A DNA stretch of 64,000 nucleotides, taken from Undaria pinnatifida (lineage: Eukaryota > Sar > Phaeophyceae > Laminariales > Alariaceae). Location of the stretch: assembly GCA_012845835.1 (NCBI GenBank), contig JABAKD010000011.1:1644001-1708000 (forward strand). The letters run 5' to 3'. Below the pieces are notes generated by a model, which was given only the letters and a program-made list of their open reading frames with translations, did not search any database and was not told the origin of the DNA. Position numbers and translations under genes: made by a program. Every line of letters starts with the position of its first letter. Positions within the stretch are counted from its first letter, which is position 1. Of the stretch, positions 40,804 through 51,887 are shown one piece after another.

Positions 40804-43800
40804 CTGGAGGGCACACTGGCAGTTCGTTAGGAGAGAGGCAAAGTTAAGCGCGGGGGGGGGGGGGGGGCGGACGGAAATGTAAGACCAACAGCGTAGAGAC
40901 TCGATTGGCGTTTTATGGAGGGCTCACTGGAGAGGTTGGTTTGGTCCGAGTTTGGATGAGGTAAAAAAACAGGAAATATTAACCAGGGGGGGGGGGGGGA
41001 GGGGAGGGGGAGCGCAAAATATTAGTGCAGAACGCGATTGGCGGATGTTGGAGGGCACGTTGGTGGTTGGCTGGGTTAGGGTGCGGCAACAGGAACCGGA
41101 CAAAAAGAGGGGGGGGGGGGGGGGGAATGGAATTGTAAGACTAACAGCGTAGAAACTCGATTGGCCGTTGCTGGAGGTCTGCCTGACTCACTGAAGGTTG
41201 TTTGGGTACGGATTTCGGTGAGATGCCAAACAGAAAAGGCGAACAAGGGGTGGAGGGGGTGGAGGGGGGGGGGGGGGGGGGGGTGAAAATGGAAGACTGG
41301 AGGCGAAGACACTCGATTGCCGGTGGCTGCAAGGCACACTGGCGGTTGGTTGGGTCTGGATGGACTATCGAACAGGAAAGAGAACAATCAGGATCGAAAG
41401 TGGAAATCTAAGACTAACGGTATGCGAGGCTGTTGTTCGTGCATGAAAAAAAGCACGCCGTGCCGTCAGAAGGGAAAAAGGAAACACGGGAGGGGTGGGG
41501 GGGACTTTTTCTTACAACCCATACACAACACACAGCACATACAGCCCATATGTCCGCGTAAACCATGCACTTTTTTTTTGGCATGGTGTTCTCCGGCGGC
41601 CGAGGGTTTTTCCTCGCACTTTCGGCTGCGGGACAAGCAAGCGGGCTGGGGGTTATTACTATGCGTGTCTGGATCCTGGCTTTTTGTGTCAAGGGATTGT
41701 GTTTCGTCTCGCTGAGGCAATCATTGCGTAGAAAACCCCGCATTGTTTTTTGTTCTTTTTAAGTAATAATAACCCGTTCCGTGCGACATCAGTAATCTCT
41801 TGAACATCATACCTATCCGTTGCAACTAGCCCTGACTTCTGTTGTACACCTCGCACTGAACATGTAACACACCTCGCCTGACAAAATGCCTCCCTCCGCC
41901 CATCTACCAGGGAGATTGGCACCTACTACTGTACCAGGTAGCTACTATTTCTCGCGTAGTTGTGCTCCCCGCGGCGCACCTGAGAGGTAGTCGCACCGGG
42001 CAACCCACAGAGCAAGGCCCATACTACCGCCTGCCTCGTTTCGCCGAGCCGCGCAGGGCCCGTGCAAACCCACATGTTTATCGCTGTGACGGTGGAGACT
42101 TCTCCACATTATGTCTCTTCCCACTATGATGCTGTTCTACTGCATCACACATGCCCCCCCAAGCCCAGTACTACTTGTGGTAGTCACGGCACAACAGCAG
42201 CCGTGCTGTGATCTCCCCCCTTTGTGATAGTCACAGACGGTGCTTCTGTGTGCATGTGTATATTTGTGCACTCATGTGTGTACCATGTATGCGTGCGCGG
42301 AGTGTATGCTGTCACAATCAGTATACAGCAGCAGCATTAGCAGCAGTAGCAGCAGTACAACGCCCGCCGTGTTTCAAGCTCTTGCCTTTGTGCCATGTGT
42401 CACGGTGTATGTGTCTGTGGTTGAGGTCGAACCACGACAACATCTCCAAGTCCAACGCAACAATCGAACACGCATCGTCGCGCGGGGTCGTACCAGGTAT
42501 ACGCAGCATGCAGCAGTAGCAAAAGCAGCAGCTCATACAAGGTACATAGCATCGGAATGCCTGTGTTCACCATGTTAGGACTTGCGTCGACCCGGGGATA
42601 TCAAGCCAACCCCATCCCGAAGGGAAATCTTTTATTTTTTTCTTCTATCCTCCGGCGGATGGGTAAAAAAAAGCTTAAGCTCATGACAATTCCACGTATC
42701 GTGCACGTCGTGTGTCAATTGTTTTAACCCAATTGCATTCGCGATCCAGCTGGTTTTCTGGCGTGTCCTTCAGTTCCCGTGATAGCGATAGCGCGAGCTG
42801 TCCGTATCGGCAGTCCCCGTTACTACTCCGGCAGCGCAAGCTATGTATAGCATAGTACATGCAGCACATTCAGCACGCAACACTTACGACACAACCGACA
42901 CACGGTTTCGCCGCAAGTTTGATGGCCCCACCCAGTCCAGCGCCCAGCACTCACGGGAACATCTGGGCGAAGGAACTCGCGTGTATAAAATCGAAATCAC
43001 GCTGAAACAAAAAGAAAACAAAAACAAAACCCATTCCAAACCCTCTCGATGTCGCCTATACAATATGATACTCGCAAGCGAAAGAACGAAAACAAACAAA
43101 AACCGCATACACTCGCTCACCTCCACGAACAACGCCAGGTAGGACCGCACGAGGGGCTCGAAAAACGGCCAGGTCTGGTGCACGAGCATCCTCCCAAGCT
43201 CCTTCTGCTCCTCCGTCTCCAACGCCTTCGCCAGCACGCGCGCGGACAGCTTCACCAAGTCCTTCCTCCCGACAGCCGCGATCGAGTGAAAGCGCTTCCT
43301 CAGCTCCAACAAGAGCAAGTCCTGCGTCTCTCCGGTCATCCCCACCCCCTCCCCACCCAAATAAACAGCCTCCGTACCTCCGATAAACGCCCGCAACCCC
43401 TCCATCCGGGTCTCCAACCGTCTCCGAATCTCCGTACGGCAGCTCTGGAAAAGGTGCACGAGAACGCACTTAATGAGGGACGGCAGTTCTGGCTCCGAGA
43501 CACCCGCGCGAGAAGCGGCGCTCTGCACCCACTTAGCCGCGTTTGCGGAGGCTTCAAGGGCGTGCGCTTCCACCGCGCGCGGGGTCGGGAAAGCGCGCAT
43601 CGAGCCGCGAGCGCCGGGAGTTCCAAGAGAGCTGGGCGTATTCGTGCGTCGACCCAAGAAATTTTCGGCCGCCATTCGTCGCGACCGCTCTGAGTCGAGC
43701 AGTTGGCGCAGGCGCGTGATGTCGTCTGCCGCAACCGTGGAGGCTGGTGAAGGCGGTTCCACGAACCTTGAAAATAAAGCGGCGGTGTTGAGAGGGGGGG

Positions 43801-44188
43801 GGGGGGGGAGGGATGGGGGGGGGTATCGATTGTCACGGACTGCTGTGGTCAGATCGTGCTCTTGTTACTGATGCGGAGCGCGCGAAACGAAAAACAGGGA
43901 TGCGAAGGACTATTGCGGAATTCCAGCTCTGGGTAGATACATTGCGCCGTCTGCACAAGTGACCACGAGCTTTGGCCTATCAGCTTGGGCTCGTTTGTCC
44001 AAGACGGATTACGTCTTTTGCTCTCGCCTCCACCCCTTCCACACGCCCTTCTTGAAAGAACGAGCATGGTGGGATAGTGAAAAAAAGATGGAAGCCGCCA
44101 CCGACCTCTGAACCAACCAAAAAAAAAACGAGCCACGTTTGCAAAGTCAACTTTACCTGGCGCGCTGCAGCAGCAACTCGCAGCGCAA
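40582..44188 (-). CDS. gene of unknown function, minus strand, 5'-incomplete (4-5 exons)
   Basis: I do not recognise the product. Exons read 44188-44157, 43766-43121, 43001-42955, possibly 41625-41571, and 40803-40582 with the stop. Joined, they give about 333 codons with all phases consistent: a short leucine-rich helix, a Pro/Ser/Thr segment, about 150 residues of helical sequence rich in Leu, Glu and Arg, and a C-terminal part with a compact mixed composition (TEINSTCCIVFPSTL, SGVIIWSQKYFKL). No signal peptide or transmembrane segment is seen in the known part. The start codon was not found; more 5' exons should lie above 44188. The gene converges with the coiled-coil gene. Confidence 0.6.
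40791..41410 (-). repeat. five tandem units carrying splice-acceptor/exon-start sequence
   Basis: CGATTGGCGG-type anchors at 40791, 40902, 41035, 41158 and 41314 (plus strand), spaced 111-156 bp. Each unit has CGATTGGC, TGGAGGGCACACTGG, GGTTGG(T)TTGGG, AACAGGAA and a G-run of variable length. On the minus strand this is C-run, pyrimidine stretch, acceptor-like CTCCAG and CAACCGCCAATCGA. Confidence 0.8.
41571..41625 (-). CDS. minus-strand gene, possible linking exon
   Basis: The acceptor CTTGCTTGTCCCGCAG is strong, and one base then 18 codons (RKCEEKPSAAGEHHAKKK) give the required phase 2 in and 0 out. The donor AAA|GTGCAT is weak. It is the only phase-compatible candidate I found in the interval, so keep it tentative. 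Confidence 0.3.
41689..41922 (-). CDS. unassigned minus-strand open stretch
   Basis: About 77 codons, protein-like in composition, with a CVTCSVRG pair of cysteines and a QEITDVARNG segment. There is no ATG, good splice sites or known motif; it may be a piece of a transposase or a missed exon. Its frame does not fit the flanking exons of the minus-strand gene. Confidence 0.25.
   Translation of the reverse strand: MPISLVDGRREAFCQARCVTCSVRGVQQKSGLVATDRYDVQEITDVARNGLLLLKKNKKQCGVFYAMIASARRNTIP
42640..42760 (+). repeat. TCCTCCGGCGGATGGG repeat, copy 1
   Basis: TATCCTCCGGCGGATGGGTA, AAGCTTAAGCTCA and CACGTCGTGTGTC are shared with 54660-54772 (minus), 59410-59465 and 62100-62220. Confidence 0.75.
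42955..43001 (-). CDS. minus-strand gene, third exon
   Basis: 47 bp. The acceptor has an excellent pyrimidine tract (TTTTCTTTTTGTTTCAG), and the donor TTCCC|GTGAGT is consensus except at -1. Encodes RDFDFIHASSFAQMF plus two bases. Confidence 0.7.
43121..43766 (-). CDS. minus-strand gene, main exon
   Basis: 646 bp. The acceptor TTTATTTTCAAG gives one base then 215 codons, and the donor GAG|GTGAGC is phase 0. It starts FVEPPSPASTVAADDITRLR, passes through a Pro/Gly/Ser piece (TNTPSSLGTPGARG), then a long helical region (LFQSCRTEIRRRLETRMEGL, VLAKALETEEQKELGRML) ending FFEPLVRSYLALFVE. The 214-codon frame on the other strand is its shadow. A GT...AG segment at about 43385-43330 could be a 48-bp facultative intron in phase. 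Confidence 0.75.
44157..44188 (-). CDS. minus-strand gene, first recognised exon
   Basis: Encodes LRCELLLQRA plus two bases. Acceptor TGCTGTAGTAG, donor GCCAG|GTAAAG, phase 2 out, which matches the single base at the start of the next exon. It is short, so support comes mainly from the strong donor and phase match. Confidence 0.45.
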
Positions 44189-44571
44189 CTACTACAGCAG
44201 GCGTTTCGTCTTAGGCTTGCGGCGACGCCAAGGGTTAAAGCGTTCTTCAATCAACCAGCTGGACTTCTCGCTAAAACTGACACCTCATCGCTGAAAAAAC
44301 CGAGGCATAGGCATAGGAGAAGTTGGATTGTCGGAGTGGGGAGTGGGCTTGTGCCCAGCTTTCAAGCGGGGAGGCTGCCCTGCGCCCTTCTCTGCCCTGC
44401 CAACCCCTTTCCTGTCACAAAAACCATCCAACAGTTGTCAATTTGAACACTGTCCAAATAACCTAACTGCTGTATTTCCAATGCGTTATCTATGTTTTGT
44501 AGGTTGTGACCTGTGGTCGTCAGGGGGCCCCCGGGATGAAAATCCTCGGGTTTCCCATTCTTTGATTTGTG

Positions 44572-44661
44572 TTGACCCCTTTACAACTGGAAACCCGTTT
44601 TTAGAGACAACATTACTTGGATTTAGTGTAGGGAGGAGTTCGGGGACTCTAAAGGGGTTGA
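44572..44661 (-). mobile_element. TTAA-type MITE with TTGA flanks
   Basis: Minus-oriented copy: CCCCTTTACAACTGGAAACCC ... CTCTAAAGGGG between two identical TTGA words (44572-44575, 44658-44661). The identical altered flank on both sides suggests insertion at TTGA or a matching target duplication. Confidence 0.75.
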
Positions 44662-45177
44662 GGTACGGTCTCGAAAGGCCCGTAATTATCCGAATGGAGA
44701 TAATTTGGATGGGTTGCGTAAGATAAGGTTGGCGTTTTATATTCGGGATTGTCAGGAAATAGATCGGAGGCACGTGCGCCGGATCTCAGAAGCCATCCGG
44801 AGCTCTGGTGGAATCGAATAAAGCTACGTCTCTGCGAAGACTAAGAAAGTGAGCGCTCTCCGAGGACCTGCTCAATTGGCAGACCTGGAGGGGACACTCT
44901 GTGTCACCGCCCAATACTCTAACATTTGTATCTTGATGGTCCCAATAGACCACAGAGCTCATCCTTTTTACGAGGAGGAACCGGCACGGACACTGGTTGC
45001 GCCGGATGCACATTAGATGGGTGAAACGATCAGCATAGGGTGAAGAACACACACAGCTGGACCCAACGATCCAACACAATTTTCGGAGGGAGTTTTTCTG
45101 CCGGAAAACGTGAGCGGCAGCCATCGCAACTTGAAAAAAAAAAATACTACTACTGCTGTACCCAACACACATAACCT

Positions 45178-45255
45178 CTTAAGAGCCCCAACCGCGCTAT
45201 GCTAATTCACAGTGATTTTTTTCCCAAAACGGGTTTCCAGTTGTAAAGGCGTTGA
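45178..45255 (+). mobile_element. TTAA-type MITE, left end degraded
   Basis: The right part ACGGGTTTCCAGTTGTAAAGGCGTTGA is well kept; the left shows TTAAGAGCCCCAACC, lacking the CCCCTTTA terminus. Confidence 0.55.
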
Positions 45256-45424
45256 AGGAGCTTTTCTGCCTACAAACAAATGGACGCCGTTGCAAAGGAG
45301 CTACATCCCTATACTACTGCAACCATCATCCAAGATCCATTAATCAAGAACCAATATCCATATCCAATATTCAAGAGCTAATATCCAAGATTCAACAATC
45401 ATTTTTTTTTCTTCTTTTTTTTTT

Positions 45425-45608
45425 CGCACACTTCTACTTCCCAGCTTCTGGACAAGCCGTGGTCACAGGTGTCCCTTCTCCTCCCCGGTTCTTGCCTTCA
45501 ATTTTTATCGCGCATAGGGTTCAGCAGTCCCACTGCTCGTCGATTGTTCATCGAGTGTTGCTAACTCACGCTCTCGCGCTTTCCGCAAGTCAAATTGTCC
45601 ACAAGAAA
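45425..45608 (+). repeat. CGCGCATAGGG repeat, copy 4
   Basis: Almost colinear with 32160-32348 along the whole length; preceded by a poly-T stretch. Confidence 0.8.
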
Positions 45609-45639
45609 AAGTCCCAACGAATTTATACGAGTATGCACT

Positions 45640-45716
45640 AGGCGGGGCTCGAACTCACGAAATTGACCTATACCAGGCTCGAGGATAACCTGATACGCCA
45701 CCGGGGCGACCGGTAC
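45640..45716 (-). repeat. tRNA-derived SINE-like head, second copy
   Basis: On the minus strand CCGGTCGCCCCGGTGGCGTATCAGG (A box TGGCGTATCAGG) is followed by GTGAGTTCGAGCCCCGCC (B box and T-arm with one mismatch). It shares its first 16 bases, bar one, with 4553-4643. Confidence 0.5.
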
Positions 45717-45719
45717 GGT

Positions 45720-48187
45720 TATAGCCTTCCAGGGCCTTGACGAACAAAAACGAACGGGAAAAAATCAATGATGGATACGGACACTATTGGGGAGACTTGG
45801 CGCTGCAAACAGGGCGAACTGGCTCTTACGTAATTACCGCTGAATGCACGTATTCACAACCCTTTCAACCACCGAAAAAACAAAAAGAAAATCACACAAA
45901 TTTCAAGTAGTTTTGCCCCAAAAAAAAGTGGACGCAATTCTAAACGGTCTGACGAACCTTTGGGACTTGGGAGGCGAGAAGGGAACAACACTACCAAAGA
46001 GTATCCCATCCCACACAATTCTCGAGCAATTTTCCCTAAAAATGTGGATACAGCTCAAGTTATTTTTTTATACGAGTAGGGAGTTCGCTATTAATAGTAC
46101 CCCTTACTCCTTTGAGGATCTCTGGGAGGACAACAGGAACGGCTGAAATACTGAATAAAATGCCCCTTGCTGAAAAATAATTTCAAGTAGCTTGTTCCCA
46201 GTAAAAAAACAAACGTGGATGCAGCAGTGCTAAAGCCTTTGGGACGTTCGGGACTTGAGAGCCCAAATGAGACGGAAAACGCTCAATACAACATCAGTCA
46301 AACACTTAAAATAGCGAGCCTGCGCTGCTAGATTAGGTTTGGAGGTGACAACATATAGTACCGGAACTACACTCCAAGGACTTGCACAACTCGCAAGGCA
46401 ACACAAACGGGGCACGCAGGGAAGCGGATACGTTCACCCGCACCCGGCCACAGCGGTGGTCTCTCTATGGTGCTGCTATGTACCAGCCGAACATACCGGC
46501 AGTATACTGTACGCCGCTACTACTCTGTACAGTACCGATAGATACTGGCACTTGAGTAGCTTTTTAAGCGGGTTCAAGTCGTGCCAAGCAAATTCACCGG
46601 CACTACGCCGAAAATAGGCAGTATTCCACGGGTACTCTAGGAAAACCCCCACTGTGCCCCTGAGCTCAGCAACAAGAGCCCGAGGTCAGCATCGCTGTAC
46701 ATTCCGGTATATAAACTCCTCCACGTCTACATCCCCGATCAGCATCGCTGTACATTCCGGTATATAAACTCCTCCACGTCTACATCCCCGACCTTAGCAG
46801 GAGCCCGGGGCCAGCATCACTGCATACCCAGGCTGGATAACAACCGCGAGGACATCTGTGGTCGTCAGGGAAAACCCTGGTTCCATGCGCGGGCCTTCTG
46901 GTGGATATGGGTGTGTTTGCACAAACGCGTGCAACGCATCGCTGGTGCTGCTGTGGAAAAAATCGCGCCCAGCGATCCCTCTGTCTCTGTCGCAGCGCTC
47001 GGAGTTATAGCAAACATGAACATGTTCGCAGTTTAATTGAATTACTTTTTTGTAAATGAATACCAGGTATATTTTTCAATACAATGCTCGGTGTATGTGT
47101 CCTTCACATTAAACTGATATTTCCACCCATTTACGCCCAGCGCAACCGTGTCCGTACCGATATAGCGAGGCGATTTGGCCATCATGCCATGCAACGCCAA
47201 CCGCAATGATACACGAGGGCAAAGCATATGCGCGATAGCGGTATACCTTTTTTTGGCGATTTTTTTTTCTGAATGACGGGGCTCCTCAACCTATTAATAC
47301 TATCGTCGGAAAAAAAAAATATTAGGACATTTTTTTGGATGATAATTTCCGTCGTGTACATAAGGTCATGGGGATGCTTTCGTCCGGTACGTAGCAGTTT
47401 TATTTTTCTCCGAAATCAGTTTTTGCCTCCGAAAGGTCTTAAGCTCCCAAATCGAGGGGTCGTGTTAGAAACAAAGTGGCGCAACTCTATCGTAGAACGC
47501 GTCTATGCAAGCCAATGCAAGCCAGCACACCAGACTACTTGCAAAAAAAAAAAAGAAAAAGAAAGCATAACAAGAGGAAAGGCCGTCGGGCGGGACAAGG
47601 GAAAATCGGGCACGCGAGGATGGAAGGGAGAGACCCCTACGTTTTTGGCGCCATCGGAAACTACTGTACAAACTCACGCATGGCAACGTCTCTCTTTTTT
47701 CTACATGTGTCACCCAGGGTGTTCACCGAGCTCGGGGCGCTTCAGCGATGCTGGCGCTATTTGCTAATCGGTCATCCACGCCCTCCTTAGACCATACCCG
47801 AAACATATCCCAGGATGAACCCCGACACCACATAGCCGACCCTACTCTATTCGTTGCGCGTCGACGGCTGGCCGATGCTATATACATCTTCAAAATAAAA
47901 GCTCGTACGGCACATCGCTCACCCCGGACAACAGTACGGCATAAAACGCAAAAGATAACACACAACCTGAAGCGGATCTCAGAGGCTGTCTGCCCCAAAC
48001 CCAGGGGACACCACACATGCACAACGCGAACGAAGGCTTTGGAAATACCTCGTTGATATTATATTTCCGTGCACGCATCCCACGGCGTTTGCTAGAGCTG
48101 TGAGTCGACACGACTTTTTTAGTAACCAACTAGGTATTAGTCGGGACTTGATAGTTAGTCGGTTCCCGGAGGTGCCGACTATCCGGC
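45720..48187. other. repeat-rich region without a supported gene
   Basis: Holds degenerate A-rich units with TTTCAAGTAGTTTTGCCCC and GTGGA(C/T)GCAG (45890-46060, 46170-46220), a 53-bp tandem duplication (46686-46791), and a TCCGACGATTTT-family block with poly-T (47230-47480). No open frame has splice or motif support. Confidence 0.45.
46686..46791 (+). repeat. 53-bp tandem duplication
   Basis: TCAGCATCGCTGTACATTCC starts two identical 53-bp units at 46686 and 46739; a weak third start is seen near 46811. Confidence 0.95.
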
Positions 48188-48276
48188 TTAACCCCTTTAG
48201 AGCCCCAAAATCCCTCCCTATACTAACTTCAACTAAACTTGTTCCCAAAAAGAGTTTCCAGTTGTAAAAGCGTTAA
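48188..48276 (+). mobile_element. TTAA MITE, best-preserved copy
   Basis: 89 bp: TTAACCCCTTTAGAGCC at the left and GTTGTAAAAGCGTTAA at the right. The inner ends CCCCTTTA and TAAAAGCG are inverted repeats with two mismatches, and TTAA is at both borders. TTAA targets and CCC-initial ends are hallmarks of the piggyBac superfamily; the assignment is inference because no transposase is present. Confidence 0.75.
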
Positions 48277-49685
48277 TGATTTTCCATACTTGTAGGAAGG
48301 ATTAGGTAATGCGGGATGCATTTCTTCTTTTTTTCGGCGGGCCCCCGTCGGCCGAGGGGCGCTGATTAGGCTCAATTCGCTCGCCGGGGTTAGGTCGGCA
48401 AGTCGGTTGCCCACCACCTGGCGTCGCCAGCCGACTTTCCGACTAAATTCAGTTAGTTGGCGAACATCGCTTACCGATTAGTTATTAGTCGCGAAAATCT
48501 TGCCGACTCACAGCTCTAGCGGTTTGTACTCTCTCCGTTGTAAACAAATATCAGCTTCGAAAAATCGTTCAAGGGACTGGGCAATCTTTTGCGTGTTTCA
48601 TTGTATGATACCCGGTACTGCGGTACATGGGGAGATTGGAGAGATCACGCTTCTCTAACTTTGGTTGTCGCCCCTTGACTCACAACATGGCTAACTGTGA
48701 AAAGGCTATTCGAATAGATCAGGGCTGTTAGGGCCATCACGGTGAGAGAGGAAGGCACTACTGCTGTCACAGCCCATACAGGGTCAGGGGGAAACAACAA
48801 CAGCTGTACCTGGTACTACTGTACAAGTGAACATTGAGCTGTTGAATAAAACTATACTTTGTTCGTTAGCTGAAAGATATTTGTAGGAGGGTCCCAATCT
48901 AACTAGTTGGTCGTTCACGAAAAGGCACAAGGTGTCTACCCGTACAGGTGCATAGGAAAGCCTCGCCGAACCACACTCATTCGGGGTCTCAAGAGTGACA
49001 CTGCCAGACCAGCGACCTACCCCGTACAAATAGAACAAAGAGAAACAATAGTTAACTGCGATAACTAAGTGACGCCTGGTACACGGGTTATGTCGCTGGC
49101 TGCTCTAAAGCTGCTCTGATGCGAGCGAGCGAGCGATGTAGCTACAAAGGTTGCAGTGTAGTGACGTTGACCCTCGGCCGGATTCAACCGCTCCAAGTAA
49201 AAAAGGTTCCCTGGGCGTCATCTCCAAAGGGGCCTCTCCTTCCTAGGAGCCGAGAAATTTAGAAGCTCGCACACCTCGGACAGATCATACAGAGCATACA
49301 GATCATACAGATCATACAGATAATCTATATCATCAACAGTACATCCTGTACCCACCGCTATGATATGTATTGCTGGATCTGTAGACATCGAGTACAGATC
49401 CAACCCAGGAAACTTGTGCTAGATCATACCGTACGGCTCCCACCGGGTAACATGAGCTAGGCTACACAGATCTTCCCGGAACTATCTAGATAATCAAGTA
49501 AGGATCGGTGATTTCTCAGGGGTGTGGAAACTTGCATTCGCTCGTACTATAAATACACACGCTTCAACACACGCGATCGAAGCATCACATCTAGCTTGCA
49601 AAGATGAGTTTCCATCAATTGTTCGATCTCACAGCTCAAGTGTACTTTCTATTCTTTCTAAATACACACCAGGTACTATACGAAG
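48277..49685. other. no gene recognised
   Basis: Contains repeated words TAGTCG/GACTAA around 48120-48510 (several short inverted pairs such as GCCGACT), an AGATCATACA satellite (49278-49330), and an MSFDEIF repeat copy (49550-49650). Confidence 0.4.
49550..49650 (+). repeat. MSFDEIF repeat
   Basis: ACACGCGATCGAAGCATCAC and TAGCTTGCAAAGATGAG are shared. The frame from ATG 49604 reads MSFHQLFDLTAQVYFLF and is open for over 50 codons. Confidence 0.7.
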
Positions 49686-49689
49686 GACA

Positions 49690-50900
49690 TTTACCAGATA
49701 TCGTCATTTTACCCCCGTCGTCGACGTGGTCTTCAACTGTCCGCCACAGAAAGAAGCGAAATATCCAACAACTCCGTAAGATCGTCGACGCAGGTTTCCA
49801 ACAAGATGCGATACGATATACAATACACAGAGGATGCTTTTTCACCTTCCCCGTCATCTTAAAATTTTTCGGCACAAAGAGACGAAATAACGAACACCAT
49901 ATGATCGCCGTCGTAGACCTTCCGGTACAAGACGCGATACGATATACCTGGTATACGCTATTAACCGGACGACACATGTTCACCCCCCCCCCCCCCCCCC
50001 CCCCTCCGTCATCAATTTGCCGGTACACAGAGACGCGAAATAACGAACACAACACGATCGCCGTCGTAGGTTTTCCGACAAGACGCGATGCGACTTACAT
50101 GATCAGCCGAAGGACACGTTTTTAACCCCCCCCTTCCCGATGTGGTCGCCAATTTTCCGGCCCAGAAAGACCCGAATAATAACGAACACCATGCGATCGC
50201 CGCCGTCAATCTTCCGGTAAAAGACGCGATACGATCGATACACAACATCAACCAGAGGACACATTTTTACCCCCCCCCCTCCCCGTTGTCACCCATTAGC
50301 CATCACAGCAAGACAAGATTCAACAAAATAACCAACACAAAACACGACTGCCGTCGTCGATTTTCCCACAAGACACGATATAAACACTAACCGGAAACGG
50401 AAGACTTTTTTTTTATTCCCCGTCCCCTCATCATCGATTCCCGTCGTCGATTTTTTTTTTTCCGGTACAGATATACTCATAAAACACATACACACAACAC
50501 GAACGCCGTCGTCGATTTTCCGAGGAGAAAAAACCGACACGATGTCGGAAGGGAATATTTTTAACCCCCGCCCTGTCGTCAACACGCAAAACAACAGACA
50601 CATAATGATCGCCGTCATCGATTTTCAGACAACAAAGACGCGACGTGCGCGCATACCGAAAGACACGAACACACCTCCTCCTGTCGTCGATTTTCCGGTA
50701 CAAAAAGTCGAAAAAAAAAAAACGAACAATATCATCGCCCTCATCGGTTTTCCCGCCAAGACACAAAATACATTATACCGGAAGAGTTTGGTTCTACCCT
50801 TCCCCGTTCGTCGATTTTCCGGTACAAAAAGACGCGAAACAACGACAAAACCCGAAAAATCCCCGTTACCCCCCGATCTATGGCCATGCATGAAATGGGT
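49690..50900 (+). repeat. ~140-bp degenerate satellite with C-runs
   Basis: CGCCGTCGT(A/C)G(A/G)TTTTCCGG-like blocks, GACGCGA(T/A)A, CGAACAC and C-runs alternate about every 140 bp (C-runs at 49983, 50126, 50269 and further weaker ones). Open frames on both strands are by-products. The array ends at TATGGCCATGCATGAAATGG followed by C-runs, a terminus also seen at 12370 and 18050. Confidence 0.75.
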
Positions 50901-51329
50901 ACCCCCCCCCTCCCCCCCCCCCCTTGGTTGTTATTCCAACAGGAAGGAGGCAAGATGAGCAAAAACAATGTATGTAATACTCCGGAGTATATGGAAACCA
51001 CCAAACATGCGCCCAAAATGGTGGAGGTAGGGGCATCTCTATTTCGAGTAGGAACGGGTCAGAAAACCCAACAATGTGGCCGCCCGGATCTACGGAGGGT
51101 AGTTTTTCACGCCATCTCATTGGCCGAGGGCTATGTGGTGGTCCGCAGATCGGAATAATAAAAAATGATGGAGCAGTTTAGTGGAAACTCCAGTAATAAA
51201 CTTATAAAAAAGATGTGACGTTTTACCTAGCTCCAAATTCCCCACCTCGAGTATAAATACCAACACTTACCATTATAGTGGACAAAAAATAGGACACCTC
51301 CCAATAAAATCTCACCCATATAGTATATT

Positions 51330-51415
51330 ACGAGTACCAACAACGCAGCTTGCAAAGATGAGTATTGACCTGAAATTCGTCGAACTCACGGCTGACGTCC
51401 TTCAAAATTATTTAT
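51330..51415 (+). repeat. MSFDEIF repeat, diverged copy
   Basis: GCAGCTTGCAAAGATGAGTATTGACC; the frame from ATG 51358 reads MSIDLKFVELTADVLQ. Confidence 0.6.
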
Positions 51416-51469
51416 AAAATTCATTTCCAAAATCGGCGCAGCCGCGTTTCTCGCCCATGTCTGGCCCGT

Positions 51470-51545
51470 TTTGGGCCAGGGTTGGGGTCAGGGTTAGGGT
51501 TAGGGCTAGGGCTAGGGTTAGGGGTTGGGTTGGGTCTACGCCCGT
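51470..51545 (+). repeat. degenerate telomere-like GGGTTAGGG tract
   Basis: GGGTCAGGGTTAGGGTTAGG then GGCTAGGG units, ending GGGTTGGGTCTACGCCCGTACC. The same ending follows the tracts at 7680 and 7865, so it belongs to a dispersed element rather than a former telomere. Confidence 0.75.
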
Positions 51546-51559
51546 ACCTCTATCCGACC

Positions 51560-51887
51560 ATGAAGTTCTTTTTGCTCGCAAACGCGAACAGCCCACCGCC
51601 CCAAAGATCCGGGCGGCCAACTTGTTGGGTGAGCTCGAACGGTACCCCCTCCGTCTAGAAAGCGATAAGTGGTCAATGGTCGAAGGACTAAGGCAAGCAA
51701 CAAATGAGCCGCCTCCCCCTCCTCGTAGTCGTTATCGAGGTCGTCGTGGGTGGGAAGAGCATGGTACGCATTTTACCAAGCGAGGTTGGCATCACCAACT
51801 CATCCATAGCGGGATACGGCAGTATGAAAAAAGTCCGGACAGGTGGACGGACACATATATAATGCATGTAGCCGGGCGCTCTCGATG
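51560..51887 (+). CDS. unassigned open stretch
   Basis: About 109 codons, charged and protein-like (REQPTAPKIRAANLLGELER, then Pro- and Arg-rich, then His/Trp-rich), ending at TGA 51886-51888. No ATG at the left, as it follows the telomere-like tract, and no family recognised. A transposon-derived fragment is possible. An equally long frame occupies the other strand. Confidence 0.25.

Noticed and set aside
43049-43693. 214-codon plus-strand frame opposite the main exon of the minus-strand gene
   Set aside because: Arg/His/Pro-rich shadow; the minus frame has strong splice sites, phase agreement and normal protein composition.
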